From: Tetracentron sinense
Lineage: Eukaryota > Streptophyta > Magnoliopsida > Trochodendrales > Trochodendraceae
Direction of reading: 5' to 3'
Length of the DNA: 64,000 nucleotides
Assembly (NCBI GenBank): GCA_015143295.1
Contig: CM026557.1
Location: 26,445,760 to 26,509,759 of the forward strand
Shown: positions 44,868-55,187 of the stretch, piece by piece
Layout of the letters: the number at the start of each line of letters is the position of its first letter
How positions within the stretch are numbered: the stretch's first letter is position 1
The notes under the pieces: model-generated
Told to the model about the DNA's origin: nothing
What the model saw: the letters and a program-made list of their open reading frames with translations, nothing else
The model's database searches: none
Program-made: the position numbers and the translations under genes

Positions 44868-45148
44868 GCGAGATAGAGTTGTATTTTGTCTTTCGTATTT
44901 TTGATAGGTGGGCATGTCCACCTTTACATGTCATATTTTGAATAAACTTGGAATACTTGTTAAGTTTATAGAAGAAAAGAAAAAGTTAGTGGTATTTCCG
45001 TCATATTTTAGCTTCCGCACTCTATAGTATATTTCCATTAGAGCATGTTATACCTTGTTCATTGCAGGATGGTTTGCCAGGTTATGTATAGTCACACCTA
45101 AAGTATTCCTTAACTCCTAGAGGGTATTTTGGGGCACGACAGAAGATT

Positions 45149-45701
45149 CCCATTAAAGTTGTTATGGTTCTCAAAACCATGATTGGGCATTCTTCAAAGT
45201 TTAGGACATCGAGGCTTAATATGACCCTTCACTCCACAGTTATGACATGTACGAATGAATTTCTGAGTAGAAGGGTCTTTCCCTTTAGCAGGAGGGCACC
45301 TTTTAGCACCAGGCTCAGTGTTCGAGGTGGATGGAGTTCCCTTCACATCTCCACACCTATGATTTTGCTCAAGATCAGCCAACTTGATTTCAAGACTTGT
45401 CTTTTCATCAAGACAAACATGTAAATCATATTCAAGTAGCTGAGTCTTGGCAACGAGGGAAGCCTTCTCTTCCTCAAGCTGTGACACGAGAGCTCCCAAC
45501 CCTGAAGCCACTTGGTCTAAGGCACCTTTTTTCATTTCAATAGATTTGATCTTTTTGGACATAGAAAACTGAACCTTTTTTCAGCTTTAGGCATTCCTGA
45601 AATAGTTCATTATAGACTGCCTCAAGCTCTCCCTTAGAATCTGAGTCATTCTGACTCACTTCATCCTCCTCACCATCACTACATTGTTGGTTACTCACAG
45701 C
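45149..45701 (-). pseudogene. S3 gag, middle piece
   Basis: Coiled-coil and second knuckle of Gag: MSKKIKSIEMKKGALDQVAS, LVAKTQLLEYDLHVCLDEKT, SLEIKLADLEQN, then CHNCGVKGHIKPRC. A frame break near 45570 separates an acidic N-side part (about 45575-45701). Bounded by solo LTRs C and D through their target duplications. Confidence 0.88.
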
Positions 45702-46167
45702 ATTTGTGTAGCACCCCGGATTTTTCTATACTTAATGAATACCATTTTCGTAGCTACTTGGCCTTCCTCATAGTCTAATTAATAAATAAGAGAGAAATCG
45801 GAAATTCCGATTTGTTAGAAATGTGCGTTTTCGAAAGACGAACCCAACGCAAGTTGAATCGTCGAAATCCGACGAACGAGTCAAAAGATATGGCCAAAAC
45901 AGTCTGGACCTGCAGGCAATAGATAGCTCGGAAGGCATTAAGGATGTAGCTCGGAAGGCACTAAGGACGTAGCTCTGATAACGTGCTCTGACAACGTGCT
46001 CTGATAAGGCACGAACAACGCATAGACAACGTACTCTGATAACGTAGCTCTAGCTCCGATAACGTATACGTTGTGCATCCGTTGTGCAACAGACAACGGG
46101 TACGTTGTACAGCAAACAACGTGTACGTTGTACAGCTCACGACGGGCACGTTGTACATAAGACAACG

Positions 46168-46495
46168 GACAACGTGTTCAGCACTATTCACAGCACAACG
46201 TGTTCGGCATTATTCACAGCACAACGTGTTAGGCACTATTCACAGCACAACGTGTTCGGCACTATTCACAGCACAACGTGTGCGGCACTATTCACAGCAC
46301 AACGTGTCCGGCACTATTCACAGCACAACGTGTTCGGCACTATTCACAGCACAACGTTTCCGGCACTATTCACAGCACAACGTGTTCGGCACTATTCACA
46401 GCACAACGTGTTCGGCACTATTCACAGCACAACGTGTTCGGCACTATTCACAGCACAACGTGTTTGGCACTATTCACAGCTCAACGTGTTCGGCA
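46168..46495 (+). repeat. 26-bp minisatellite in solo LTR D, about 12 units
   Basis: Units of ACAACGTGTTCGGCACTATT followed by CACAGC repeat about 12 times with few changes. Because 26 is not a multiple of three, all three frames stay open and give spurious 110-160 aa ORFs. The preceding 46040-46167 is also rich in CAACGT/ACGTTG. Confidence 0.92.
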
Positions 46496-46891
46496 CTCGT
46501 GTTTTTGCAGAAATTTCAGTAAGGGTATTATGGTCTTTTGGTCGGTTCACTCTTACCTTAAGAGTTTAACCCGAGCCTTTAGGGCTCATTCTCAACACTT
46601 AGAGGATTTGGGGGATTAGAAGAGAGGAGAAAGGGTTTCCTAAGCTAGGGTTTTGCTTTTGGAGAAGAATCAAAGGGGTTTTGAGACCCAAGATCACTTC
46701 AAGTCCGGTTTTTCTCCAAGATCACGGGCTCAAGCACTCGTGGAGAGCGTTCTCCAAGCTAGGGCAGCAACCTAAGCACGTTTTTGAAAGGGGTTTCTTC
46801 CCCAACTCAAGTCTCCTTCAAGCAAAGGTGTTCTTCTTTCAAGTTGGAGCTTCAATCAAGGTTTCTACCAAGGATCAAGCCTTGATCTAAG

Positions 46892-48008
46892 GTTAGTACA
46901 CCCTACTAACTTACCCTAGCAATAAATCTAGGTTTTCCTTATGAAATGTGATTTATGCTATTATGTTTGCCTCCCATATGAAATGTATCATCTCCAATGA
47001 ACCTAAATAAGATAAGAAAGGGTATTGATGTGTGTGGGTGTTGATGTGGCGATTGGATGCCGAGATGTATGTTGTGTGATGTGTGTGATGGAAATGGTGG
47101 ATGGGTACTTTACCAATAATGAACTTACCTTGATGTTTGGATGGAAGATATGCGCTAAAAAGAACACGATGAATCATTAAGAAACATTGCATGTGCTGTG
47201 TTTGACAAAATGCCTAAAATATGAATAAATGATCTAAATGAAGAATATGGAAATGGGTTTTTATGCATGAGTTCTTATAAACGATAAATTGATCAAATGT
47301 TATGCAAACTACTTATGTTACCTATGTTCATATCATGAATTGAATTGTAATGTCATATCTTGGTTATTCTCATTATCATGATTGTCACTATGGACACGTA
47401 CACGAGCACGCATGATAGCATGAACTGAGATTTCAAGAGCATGTGCATATAATAAACAACAAGAAAATATTGCATGTCAAGGAGGTTGGTAGCCCAGGGA
47501 CATTCGGGTACTAACCTCTGGCTCACAAGAAAACCATGCATTTCATAACAAGGAGGTTGGTAGCCCAGGGACATTCGGGTGCTAGCCTCTGGCTCACAAG
47601 TGCATTGCATATCAAGGAGGTTGGCAGCCCAGGGAGATTCGGGTGCTAGCCTCTGGCTCACAAGTGCATTGCATATCAAGGAGGTTGGCAGCCCAGGGAG
47701 ATTCGGGTGCTAGCCTCTGGCTCACAAGTTACGAGATGGAGGTTTACAAGATGATGATCATGCATTCATGCATGCACTCATACATGATTTCTACGAGGCA
47801 TACCGGGACATGACAGGGGTTTTCAAGCATGAGTTTTATCGGCGTTTTCGCATTCATGTACGCACGTCAGGATGCTTGTATTGTATCATGCCTTATACTG
47901 TTTCTTTTGTGATGTTTCTATTACTGCTTGTATGATATTATTATTGTGTGTTTTTATTATTGTTATGGTCTGCTAGTAGCTTGTACTCGCTGAGTATTCC
48001 ATGCTCAG
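46892..48008 (+). other. Putative leader intron in solo LTR D
   Basis: Donor ATCTAAG|GTTAGTACACC and acceptor CCATGCTCAG|, 1,117 bp, matching solo LTR C in position. The leader from about 46570 to 46891 has no ATG. Confidence 0.45.
47477..47728 (+). repeat. Tandem hairpin array in solo LTR D
   Basis: Four units of about 62 bp: GAGGTTGGTAGCCCAGGGA ... GGGTGCTAGCCTC or GGGTACTAACCTC, then TGGCTCACAAG. The GC/AC swap in the right arm parallels solo LTR C. Confidence 0.75.
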
Positions 48009-48018
48009 TCGTACTTTC

Positions 48019-48159
48019 ATGTCGGCAGGTACTGAGGGAGCCCTCGACCCGGAGCCTTGGGTCGAGGAAGAGTATATAGAGGAGAGAGAGCCGGCTATTC
48101 CATTACAGTTTTAGGCGGACCGAGACCTCGATGTGTGGCCATACCTCGACTACTGTTGA
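48019..48159 (+). pseudogene. LTR micro-ORF in solo LTR D, one internal stop
   Basis: ATG TCG GCA GGT; reads MSAGTEGALDPEPWVEEEYI, EEREPAIPLQF, TAG at 48112, then in frame ADRDLDVWPYLDYC and TGA at 48157. Close to the open T1 copy, which reads through at this place. Confidence 0.5.
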
Positions 48160-48448
48160 GGGGAGAGTATGAGAGGGTCTTGTGTATTTTGATATTTTGA
48201 TAGGTGGGCCTGTCCACCTTAGACTTAGACATGTCTTGTATTTATGTTAACTTGGAATACTATTTTGGATCATTAGAAGAAATGAAAATTTGTTTACGCT
48301 TCCGCATATATGATAGCTTCCGCGCTCTGATTATCGTTGTTAGTACTGTATTTTATCTTGTGCATTACAGGATGGTTTGATAGGTACGTAGTGTGACACC
48401 TAAAATATCCCTAAACTCCTAGGGGGTATTTCGGAGCGTTACAATTTG

Positions 48449-49511
48449 AAGAAGATTTCTCAATCCCAGATAAGGATGCAGTGAAGGCCACATAACCCCT
48501 AGTCTCCTCACAAGAAGAACTATCTGATTCCTCAGATTCAGATTCACTATCATCCCTTACCTTGCCCTTAAATCTTTTCTTATTAGAGCACTCAGTGGCA
48601 ATATGGCCGTAGCCTTGGCATTCATAACATTGAACACCTTGGGATTTCTTGTCCACACTTTTAAAATGTTTCTTGTTTTCAAAGTGCTTGGACTTGGGCT
48701 TTTCAAGGGATTTTTGTCCTTACGGATTGAATCTCTTATTAAGTTTAAAAAATTTTCTAAATCTCTTTGCAAATAAAGCCAACTCTTCTTCTTCATCCTT
48801 AGAGTCACTATCTGAACCATCTATGGAATCCTTGACAGATTTCAAGGCAATAGATTTTGGTTTCTTAGATGGGTTCAGATTTAACTCATAGGTTTGGAGT
48901 GAACCAACCAACTCTTCAAGTTTGAGAGCATCAACATTTTTGCTCTCTTCGATGGCGGTAACCTTCAATCGAAATCTCTCAGGTAGAGATCTCAAAATTT
49001 TCTTAATAATTTTGGACTCTGGAATTCTTTCCCCTAGATTGAAACTAGAATTGACAATGTCACTCAGATTAGCATAAAAACTATCAAAAGTTTCATTCTC
49101 ATCCATCATCAGCTTTTCAAACTTAGAGGTCAGTAATTGAAGTTTGGAGATCTTGACAGTTGTAGTCCCTTCATGGGTGATTTGAAGAATGTCCCATGCC
49201 TCCTTCGAAGTGTCACATGTAGAAATACGTTGAAATTCTTCGAGTGTGACAGTAGCGGAGATTGCATTTAGACCCTTACTGTTCCATCTACAACTCTCAA
49301 GTTCTGCATTGGTCCATTCAGAAGAAGGTTTAGGGATGGTCTAGTCATTTATGGTCTTTGTTGGATGGGTCCAACCTTGTTCAATGGAGAACCATACTCT
49401 CTCATCTAATGATTTTAGAAACGCTCTCATTCGAGCTTTCCAATAAGCATAATTATTCCCATCAAATAATGGGGGACAAGAGATGGATCCTCCCTCTCTT
49501 TGGAGATTCAT
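48449..49511 (-). pseudogene. S3 gag, N-terminal piece
   Basis: Start at 49511 (MNLQREGGSIS), then FDGNNYAYWKARMRAFLKSL, DERVWFSIEQGW, TTTVKISKLQLLTSKFEKLM, FDSFYANLSDIVNSSFNLGE, ILRSLPERFRLKVTAIEESK, the EELVGSLQTYELNLNPSKK region, an acidic stretch and knuckle CYECQGYGHIATEC. One stop near 48720 and few other lesions, so this Gag is better kept than that of S2. It ends at the ATTTG duplication of solo LTR D. Confidence 0.92.
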
Positions 49512-49538
49512 ATTCACCAAGATGGATCCTCCCTCTCT

Positions 49539-50958
49539 TTCGAGGGGTTGGTTAGGTTTCCCTAATAGTCTGTCTACCCTTTTTGATGATTTTAAATTAA
49601 GTTATTTAACTCAAGGGAAGATGATAATCAAGTGCAGAATAAGGAAAACCAAGCAAACCACAACACAAGAATTTTTATGTGGAAACCCTTCCAGGAAAAA
49701 CCACGAGACCTAGTCCAGCCATAAGAATCCACTAAGATAAAGTAAACAAGAACTTACAAGACTCGAACTTGACTCCTTCGGACTTGACACCATGATCCTT
49801 TAGTTCTTAGTCCTCCACATCTCAAAAAGTCACCACGTACTCTCAAGTCCCGTGATCAATCGCAGCCACTTGTACTTCTCTTTGTGTCTCTAAAACAGTC
49901 CACGATCTTTTGATCGATCTTTGTCAATGACGACTTCGGAATCCACCGACCAAATCACTCTACCACAATCCTTCTCGGATCGATCTCCTTTGAAAAGGCT
50001 CTGGAATACTCCGGCCAAGGTGTTCTATCTAGAACGGGTTGATGGTTTGATATAAATCAATACCTAGATGGACTCCATCAAAGGACAAGTCCAAACAAGC
50101 AAAATTGTAGCTTTAGGCTTGCAAACTCTAGGTTTAAAGGCATTAACAAAAAGGGAGGGGAGCACCAATTTTCATAGGTTTTATAACCTCTGGAGGAACT
50201 TAAATACCCTCTCCACACACCCCCTAAGTTGTACTCCACGAACTAGAAGGGTTCACTATAAATAGGGAACTCAAAAACCAAGTATGGAAGTTGCCAAAAG
50301 TGAAAAATAGCAAGAGAAACGAAAATAGGAAAAACCTCATATCAGGGTCGACCCATGGGGCACATTCGGTAGACCGGATGGTGCCTTTCAGTCAACCGGA
50401 TGGTCCTCAGGGTCGACCCTCACAAAACTCACTCTCTGCCAAAAAACACCATACATATTTTTCTATACCCAGGGTCGACCCTGAGGTGCCAACCCGAATT
50501 TCAAACTTTATTTTTGGGTCTCACATCCTTCACAAAAGTTTTACCCCTTTTCAATGCGGTCATTTTGACATATTATGGAGCAAAATCCAAGCTACGATTT
50601 GTGAGATACGTTTAAAACAAGCAACCATAGTTTTTTGAAAAATTTCAGAATTTAAAACAAGTTTTGCACTGTTTATCTCATCACCTAGGGTCCGTATGGT
50701 TAGTCTAGGTCACTTACCACCTAAGGCATCATGTTAGGATAATTCTAGGTCAAATCCCACCTATGGTAGTATGGTATCTAGGTCACTTACCATCCTATGA
50801 AGGAAATGATCAACCGAGTGGATCAACCAGTCTTCTTTGGTCTTCATCTTTGCTTGGGTGTAAATGCTTGAAGATAATGACACAAGATACATACCTAGAC
50901 ACCTAGACTCACTTGTTTTGACACTGGAATATGCCAATACAAAAACATGGACTTTACA
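49539..50958 (-). mobile_element. S3 5' LTR, 53 bp short
   Basis: Matches 38871-40308. The terminal TGAAAATC... part, the primer site and the leader are missing: gag-proximal sequence joins the LTR directly. A GATGGATCCTCCCTCTCTTT segment occurs twice (about 49481 and 49521) at this joint. GGGTCGACCC palindromes lie at 50344-50480. Confidence 0.9.
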
Positions 50959-50963
50959 AGGAG

Positions 50964-53356
50964 GAAAGTGATATATCCTAGTGATGGTTGATGATTTCTC
51001 AAGGATGTCATGAGTGGCATTCATAAGAGAGAAATCGGAAGCATTTGAGAACTTCAAGAACATCTGCTTAAGAGTGCAAAATGAAAAAGGGTGCCCTATC
51101 ACTCGTATTCAAAGTGATAATGGAAAGGAGTTTGAAAACTCCAACTGCAATGAATTTTGTGATGAAGCGGGCATCAAGCATGAATTTTCAGCACCAATAA
51201 CACCTCAGCAAAATGGTGTGGTGGAAAGAAAGAACAAGGTGCTTCAAGAGATGGCTAGGGTGATGCTTCACAGCAACAACCTGACTGCTCAGTTCTGGGC
51301 TGAAGTAGTTAGCATTGCATGCTATACTGTTAACAGAGTCTACACTAGGCCCGGAACTAGGAAGACACCCTATGAGCTGTGGTACAACAAGAAACCCAAT
51401 GTCAAGTATTTTTGAGTATTTGGAAGTAAGTGCTATATCCTTAGCGATAGAGAGCAATTGGGTAAATTTGATTCCCGGAGTGATGAAGGGATTTTTCTTG
51501 GATTTCCACAAATAGTAGAGCTTATCGAGTGTACAACTAAAGAACCTCTACGGTTGTCCATAAATGTGGTGGTTAATGACTCAGGATCTGAGTCCTTGCA
51601 ATTAGAGGATGACAATGCTGATGAAGGTGAGAAAATTCCAATATCTAAATCAGAAGATGAATCACCTCAAAAGTCACCTCCTAAAAAACCTACACATCCT
51701 AGGGTTATGAGGCCTTACTCCTCAACTGAAATTATTGGAAACCTTGAAAGTGGAGTGAGAACTCGAAAACAAGTTGAAAATGAAGTTAGTCACTTTTGCT
51801 ACACTTCTACATTTGAACCCAAAAATGTAACTGAAGCTTTCACTGATGAAAATTGGATAAATGCCATACAAGAAGAGCTCAATCAGTTTACAAGGATTGA
51901 TGTATGGTTTTTAGTTCCTAGGCCTAAAAATACAAATGTTATTGGTACTAAATGGATTTTTAAGAACAAATCTGATGAACATGGTACTATTGTAAGAAAC
52001 AAGGCTAGGTTAATTGCACAGGGATATACTCAGATTGAGGGCATTGATTTCGATGAAACATTTGCTCCTGTTGCCTGACTGGAGTCTATCAGGATCTTGC
52101 TTGCTGTTGCATGCCATCTCAAATTCAAACATTTTCAGATGGATGTCAAGAGTGTCTTTCTAAATGGTATTCTTCAGGAGGAAGTCTATGTGGAACAGCC
52201 AAAAGGGTTTGAGGACCCTAATCATCCTGATCAGGTTTACCGATTAAAAAGGGCTCTGTATGGTTTGAAACAAGCTCCCAGAGCTTGGTATGAGAGACTG
52301 ACTACTTACCTTTTAGAAAAGGGATTTTCGAGAGGGGAAGTAGACATAACCCTATTCATTAAAAACATCAAGGATGATATGGTTATTGCTCAGATATATG
52401 TTGATGATATTGTCTTTGGTTCCACATCAGACTCACATGCACACTCCTTCGCTAAACAAATGAAGAATGAATTTGAGATGAGCATGGTTGGTGAGCTGAA
52501 TTTCTTTCTTGGTCTACAGGTAAAACAAATGAGCAATGGGATTTCTGTGTCCCAAACTAAATATGCCAAAGACCTTGTAAAGAAATTTGACATGAGCTCA
52601 GCTAAACATGCTCGCACTCTTATGAGCACCACCACCAAACTCAGCAAAGATACTTCAGGCAAAAATGTCGATCAAACCACATATCGAAGTATGATTGGTA
52701 GTCGACTTTATCTCACTGCCAGTCGTCCTGACATTGCCTTTAGTGTCGGAGCTTGTGCTCGCTATCAAGCAAGCCCCAAAGAGTCACACTTACTAGCTGT
52801 TAAACGAATTATTCGATATGTAAGTGGAACTCTCTCTTTTGGCCTCTGGTATCGCTTTGATACTAATGCCGTGGTTGTTGGATATTCTGATGCCGGCTGG
52901 GCCGAAAATGCCGATGATAGGAAAAGCACCTTCAGAGGATGCTTTTATGTTGGAAACTGTTTGGTTGCTTGGCTTAGCAAGAAACAGAATTCCATCTCTT
53001 TGTCTACTGCCGAGGCTGAGTACATTGCAGCCGGCAGTTGTTGCACTCAACTTCTGTAGATGAAACAGATGTTGTAGCACTACGGGATAGAACAGGGCAC
53101 CATGACTGTGTATTGTGACAACACAAGTGCCATCAACATCTCCAAAAATCCAGTGCAACACTCTCGCACCAAACACATAGACATTAGACACCACTTTATT
53201 CGAGAGCTTGTTGAGCAAAATGTTATCACATTGGAATATGTGCAAACTGATACGCAACTTGCAAATCTCCTAACCAAACCTCTAGACTCCCTTAGGTTTG
53301 AGTTTCTCAGGAAATCCATCGGTGTGTGCAGTATTGAGTGCTTGAGTGTTTTTTGA
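50964..53356 (+). pseudogene. S2 pol continued: integrase core, RT, RNase H
   Basis: Resumes after S3 in the same frame. Integrase: QSDNGKEF and NGVVERKNKVLQEMA (second and third catalytic residues). RT: TKWIFKNKSDEHG, LIAQGYTQ, QMDVKSVFLNG, YGLKQAPRAWY, YVDDIVFGST. RNase H: YSDAGWAEN, STAEAEYIAA, YCDNTSAINISKNPVQHSRT, and the end VCSIECLSVF. One frame throughout, with stops TGA 50969, 51011, 51413, 52076 and TAG 53057, 53075 only. No indel was noted. The frame also matches the left part across S3. Confidence 0.94.
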
Positions 53357-54689
53357 TAGACTAGGTAATCTCATATCCATATCTCTTCCTAATTTTATTC
53401 CTCCGGTGTATATTATCAGTTTTTGTTTGTGTATCTTATTTTAAAAAAAAAAAAAAAACTCCAAAACGATTTTGGTTTTCTTTTAGTGATGTGCATGGCT
53501 GAATTTTTCTGGTACTCATAATACCTGTCCAAGATACATATTTGATCGTATTGAGTTCATGAGGATATCATACCTACCAAAGTGTCTTTAGAGACGTGCG
53601 CATAGACTATCTTGCTAAATACAATTAGAAATATGGCAAATACTATTGCATTATCACCGGCACTTGCACTCTGGCTATCACCTGTAGATGGTACATATCC
53701 CCATGAATAGGCAATGATATTAGTCATGATGGTTCTTCGAAGTGATGAAATCTAATTTGATCATGAAGGTACATCCCTCAAAATGTGCCCTAGTTTAAAA
53801 GTTTTATGCAATGGAAATGGCTACCTCTAGGATAGTGTGAAAGCCACTATTGGATGCCAACAGTATGAAATGGCTACCTAGGAGGACAGTAGGTATCTAT
53901 CTAGGTCCCTAGAGTGAAAGCCCCTACTGCCAATAGCTAGGGCTACCTACCCAGATAGTGTGAAAGCCACCATTGCATCTCAAAATTCAAAAGAAAAAGA
54001 CTGATCATGAATAGCTTCACCAAACAATAATTCCATAAACACTCTGAGAGCAACATATGAAAAGGGTAAAAATAGCACATAAAATTCTTCATCTTTTGGA
54101 TTACCCTATATGCATCTCTCAGTAATTTTTGAAGCTTGGTGTTCCTGAAATGCACTAATGTTCTTACCTATCTAAGGGTGCCTACCTCTAAAGGTGTACA
54201 GTCCGAATTTCACCTCCACACTTCACATTGATGATATGGCCTATTACTAACAGTACATTAGCTAGTGTGCCTATGTCTTGCCATCCCTTGTGCATAGTGT
54301 CGATGGAAATATCCTCGTATACTCATTATCTTATACTACACATTCTTGGACATGGTATTATTTGCTACTTACAAATTTTGCAAATAATGGATTTTCTTAT
54401 TGGCGATATCATGGTGAAATTTGTTTTGCAAAACGGAGGATTTTTGAAAAAAATTTTACTATTAAATTGCATGTTTTTGGTTGATTTTGAAGATTTTCAG
54501 GGAAAGATTTTACCTTGCCATTCTACAAACCCTCGGGTCATTAGCATGATCTGATTTTTTTTTGGAAGGTTTTGACATTCCTTTTCAGATTTTCCAAAGA
54601 TTCTTCTCCAAAAAGCTACCCCCTCACATACCACACATCATCCAAATGGGTTTCACGCATCTCTTACAGGTTCAGGAAATTCTGCCACA
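53357..54689 (+). other. S2 3' region between pol and env-like ORF
   Basis: Non-coding. Contains a 16-A run near 53443, the conserved repeat block at 53819-53978 and no credible ORF. The part around 53520-53720 is collinear with S4 63470-63760. Confidence 0.75.
53819..53978 (+). ncRNA. Conserved repeat block in SIRE 3' region (S2 copy)
   Basis: GGCTACCTCTAGGATAGTGTG at 53819 and GGCTACCTACCCAGATAGTG at 53941 frame a GGTATCTATC centre, both with GTGTGAAAGCCAC and ATTG-AT ends. Matches S3 (minus) and S4. Function unknown; structure proposed from complementary segments. Confidence 0.35.
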
Positions 54690-54880
54690 AAGGGTCGACC
54701 GTAAATGGTCATTCGGTTGACCGAACACAGCCAAAGGGTCATTCATTGAGTCTTATCATTTTGGAGTGTTCTTTTGCAAGAATCCTGCTGGGGTTACCGT
54801 ATTTTCAGCCCTCACATGCATGATCTCAAGCGTTTCTCTTGGATTCAAGGTTCACAGTTTCACTGACCTTGTATTTAAAT
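54690..54880 (+). promoter_or_regulatory. LTR-like promoter segment upstream of the env-like ORF
   Basis: GGGTCGACCG (54693), CGGTTGACCG (54713) and a GTATTTAAATGG box (54868) occur in the same order as in the SIRE U3. This is unusual inside an internal region and could drive a separate env-like transcript. Only two motifs are present, so support is modest. Confidence 0.3.
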
Positions 54881-55187
54881 GGTTACAGACCTTCCCATCC
54901 TCTCCATGGAGCTTCAAGCCATTATTTGCCCTCAAGTGGCTGGGCACCTCTTGCGATTTCCAGCTCTCCTCAGTTGTGGCAGCTCATCTCGGGGGTTCTA
55001 GCTTCCTCAAGTTCATACCTCATACGATCCAGCTGCTGTTTAAGGTTTCAAGATCCCCAAATCAAGTGTCCCAGCTACTCTGTTGCTTCCAGGGACTCGG
55101 TTTCAGTCCTTACAGCCTTCTATCCTCTCCTCCACGTCCTCCTCAAGGTAACACCCTACCTTCTCTTCAATTCTTGCATTTGGGTCT

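Larger units (their letters stand above)
42817..45143 (+). mobile_element. Solo LTR C (Ty3, T1 family)
   Basis: TGTAGCACCCC to GGGGCACGACA, 2,327 bp, duplication GAAGA (42812-42816 and 45144-45148). Contains ACCGATCGATCGGT-type palindromes (43040-43255), CTTTATAAGCC (43313), an ATG-free leader, donor-like TTAAG|GTTAGTAC (GT at 43567), hairpin array, stem-loop ending CTCAG (44701) and the micro-ORF. It splits S3 gag. Confidence 0.95.
45707..48443 (+). mobile_element. Solo LTR D (Ty3, T1 family)
   Basis: TGTAGCACCCC to GGAGCGTTACA, 2,737 bp, duplication ATTTG (45702-45706 and 48444-48448). The palindrome array of other LTRs is replaced by AACGT-rich repeats and a 26-bp minisatellite. An ATG-free leader follows to the donor-like CTAAG|GTTAGTAC (GT at 46892), then the hairpin array, stem-loop ending CTCAG (48008) and micro-ORF. 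Confidence 0.95.
38818..50958 (-). mobile_element. S3: gag-only SIRE-type element
   Basis: Minus-strand element with LTRs 38818-40308 and 49539-50958, duplication AGGAG (38813-38817 and 50959-50963), gag and a 2.2-kb non-coding 3' region, but no protease, integrase or RT. The right (5') LTR lacks its last 53 bp and the primer site. Gag is split by solo LTRs C and D. It sits in the S2 integrase between the first and second catalytic acidic residues. Confidence 0.93.

Noticed and set aside
46073-46619. Three overlapping ORFs of 113-161 aa with HYSQHNV-type repeats
   Set aside because: They are the three frames of a 26-bp minisatellite in solo LTR D; the period is not a multiple of three, so every frame stays open.
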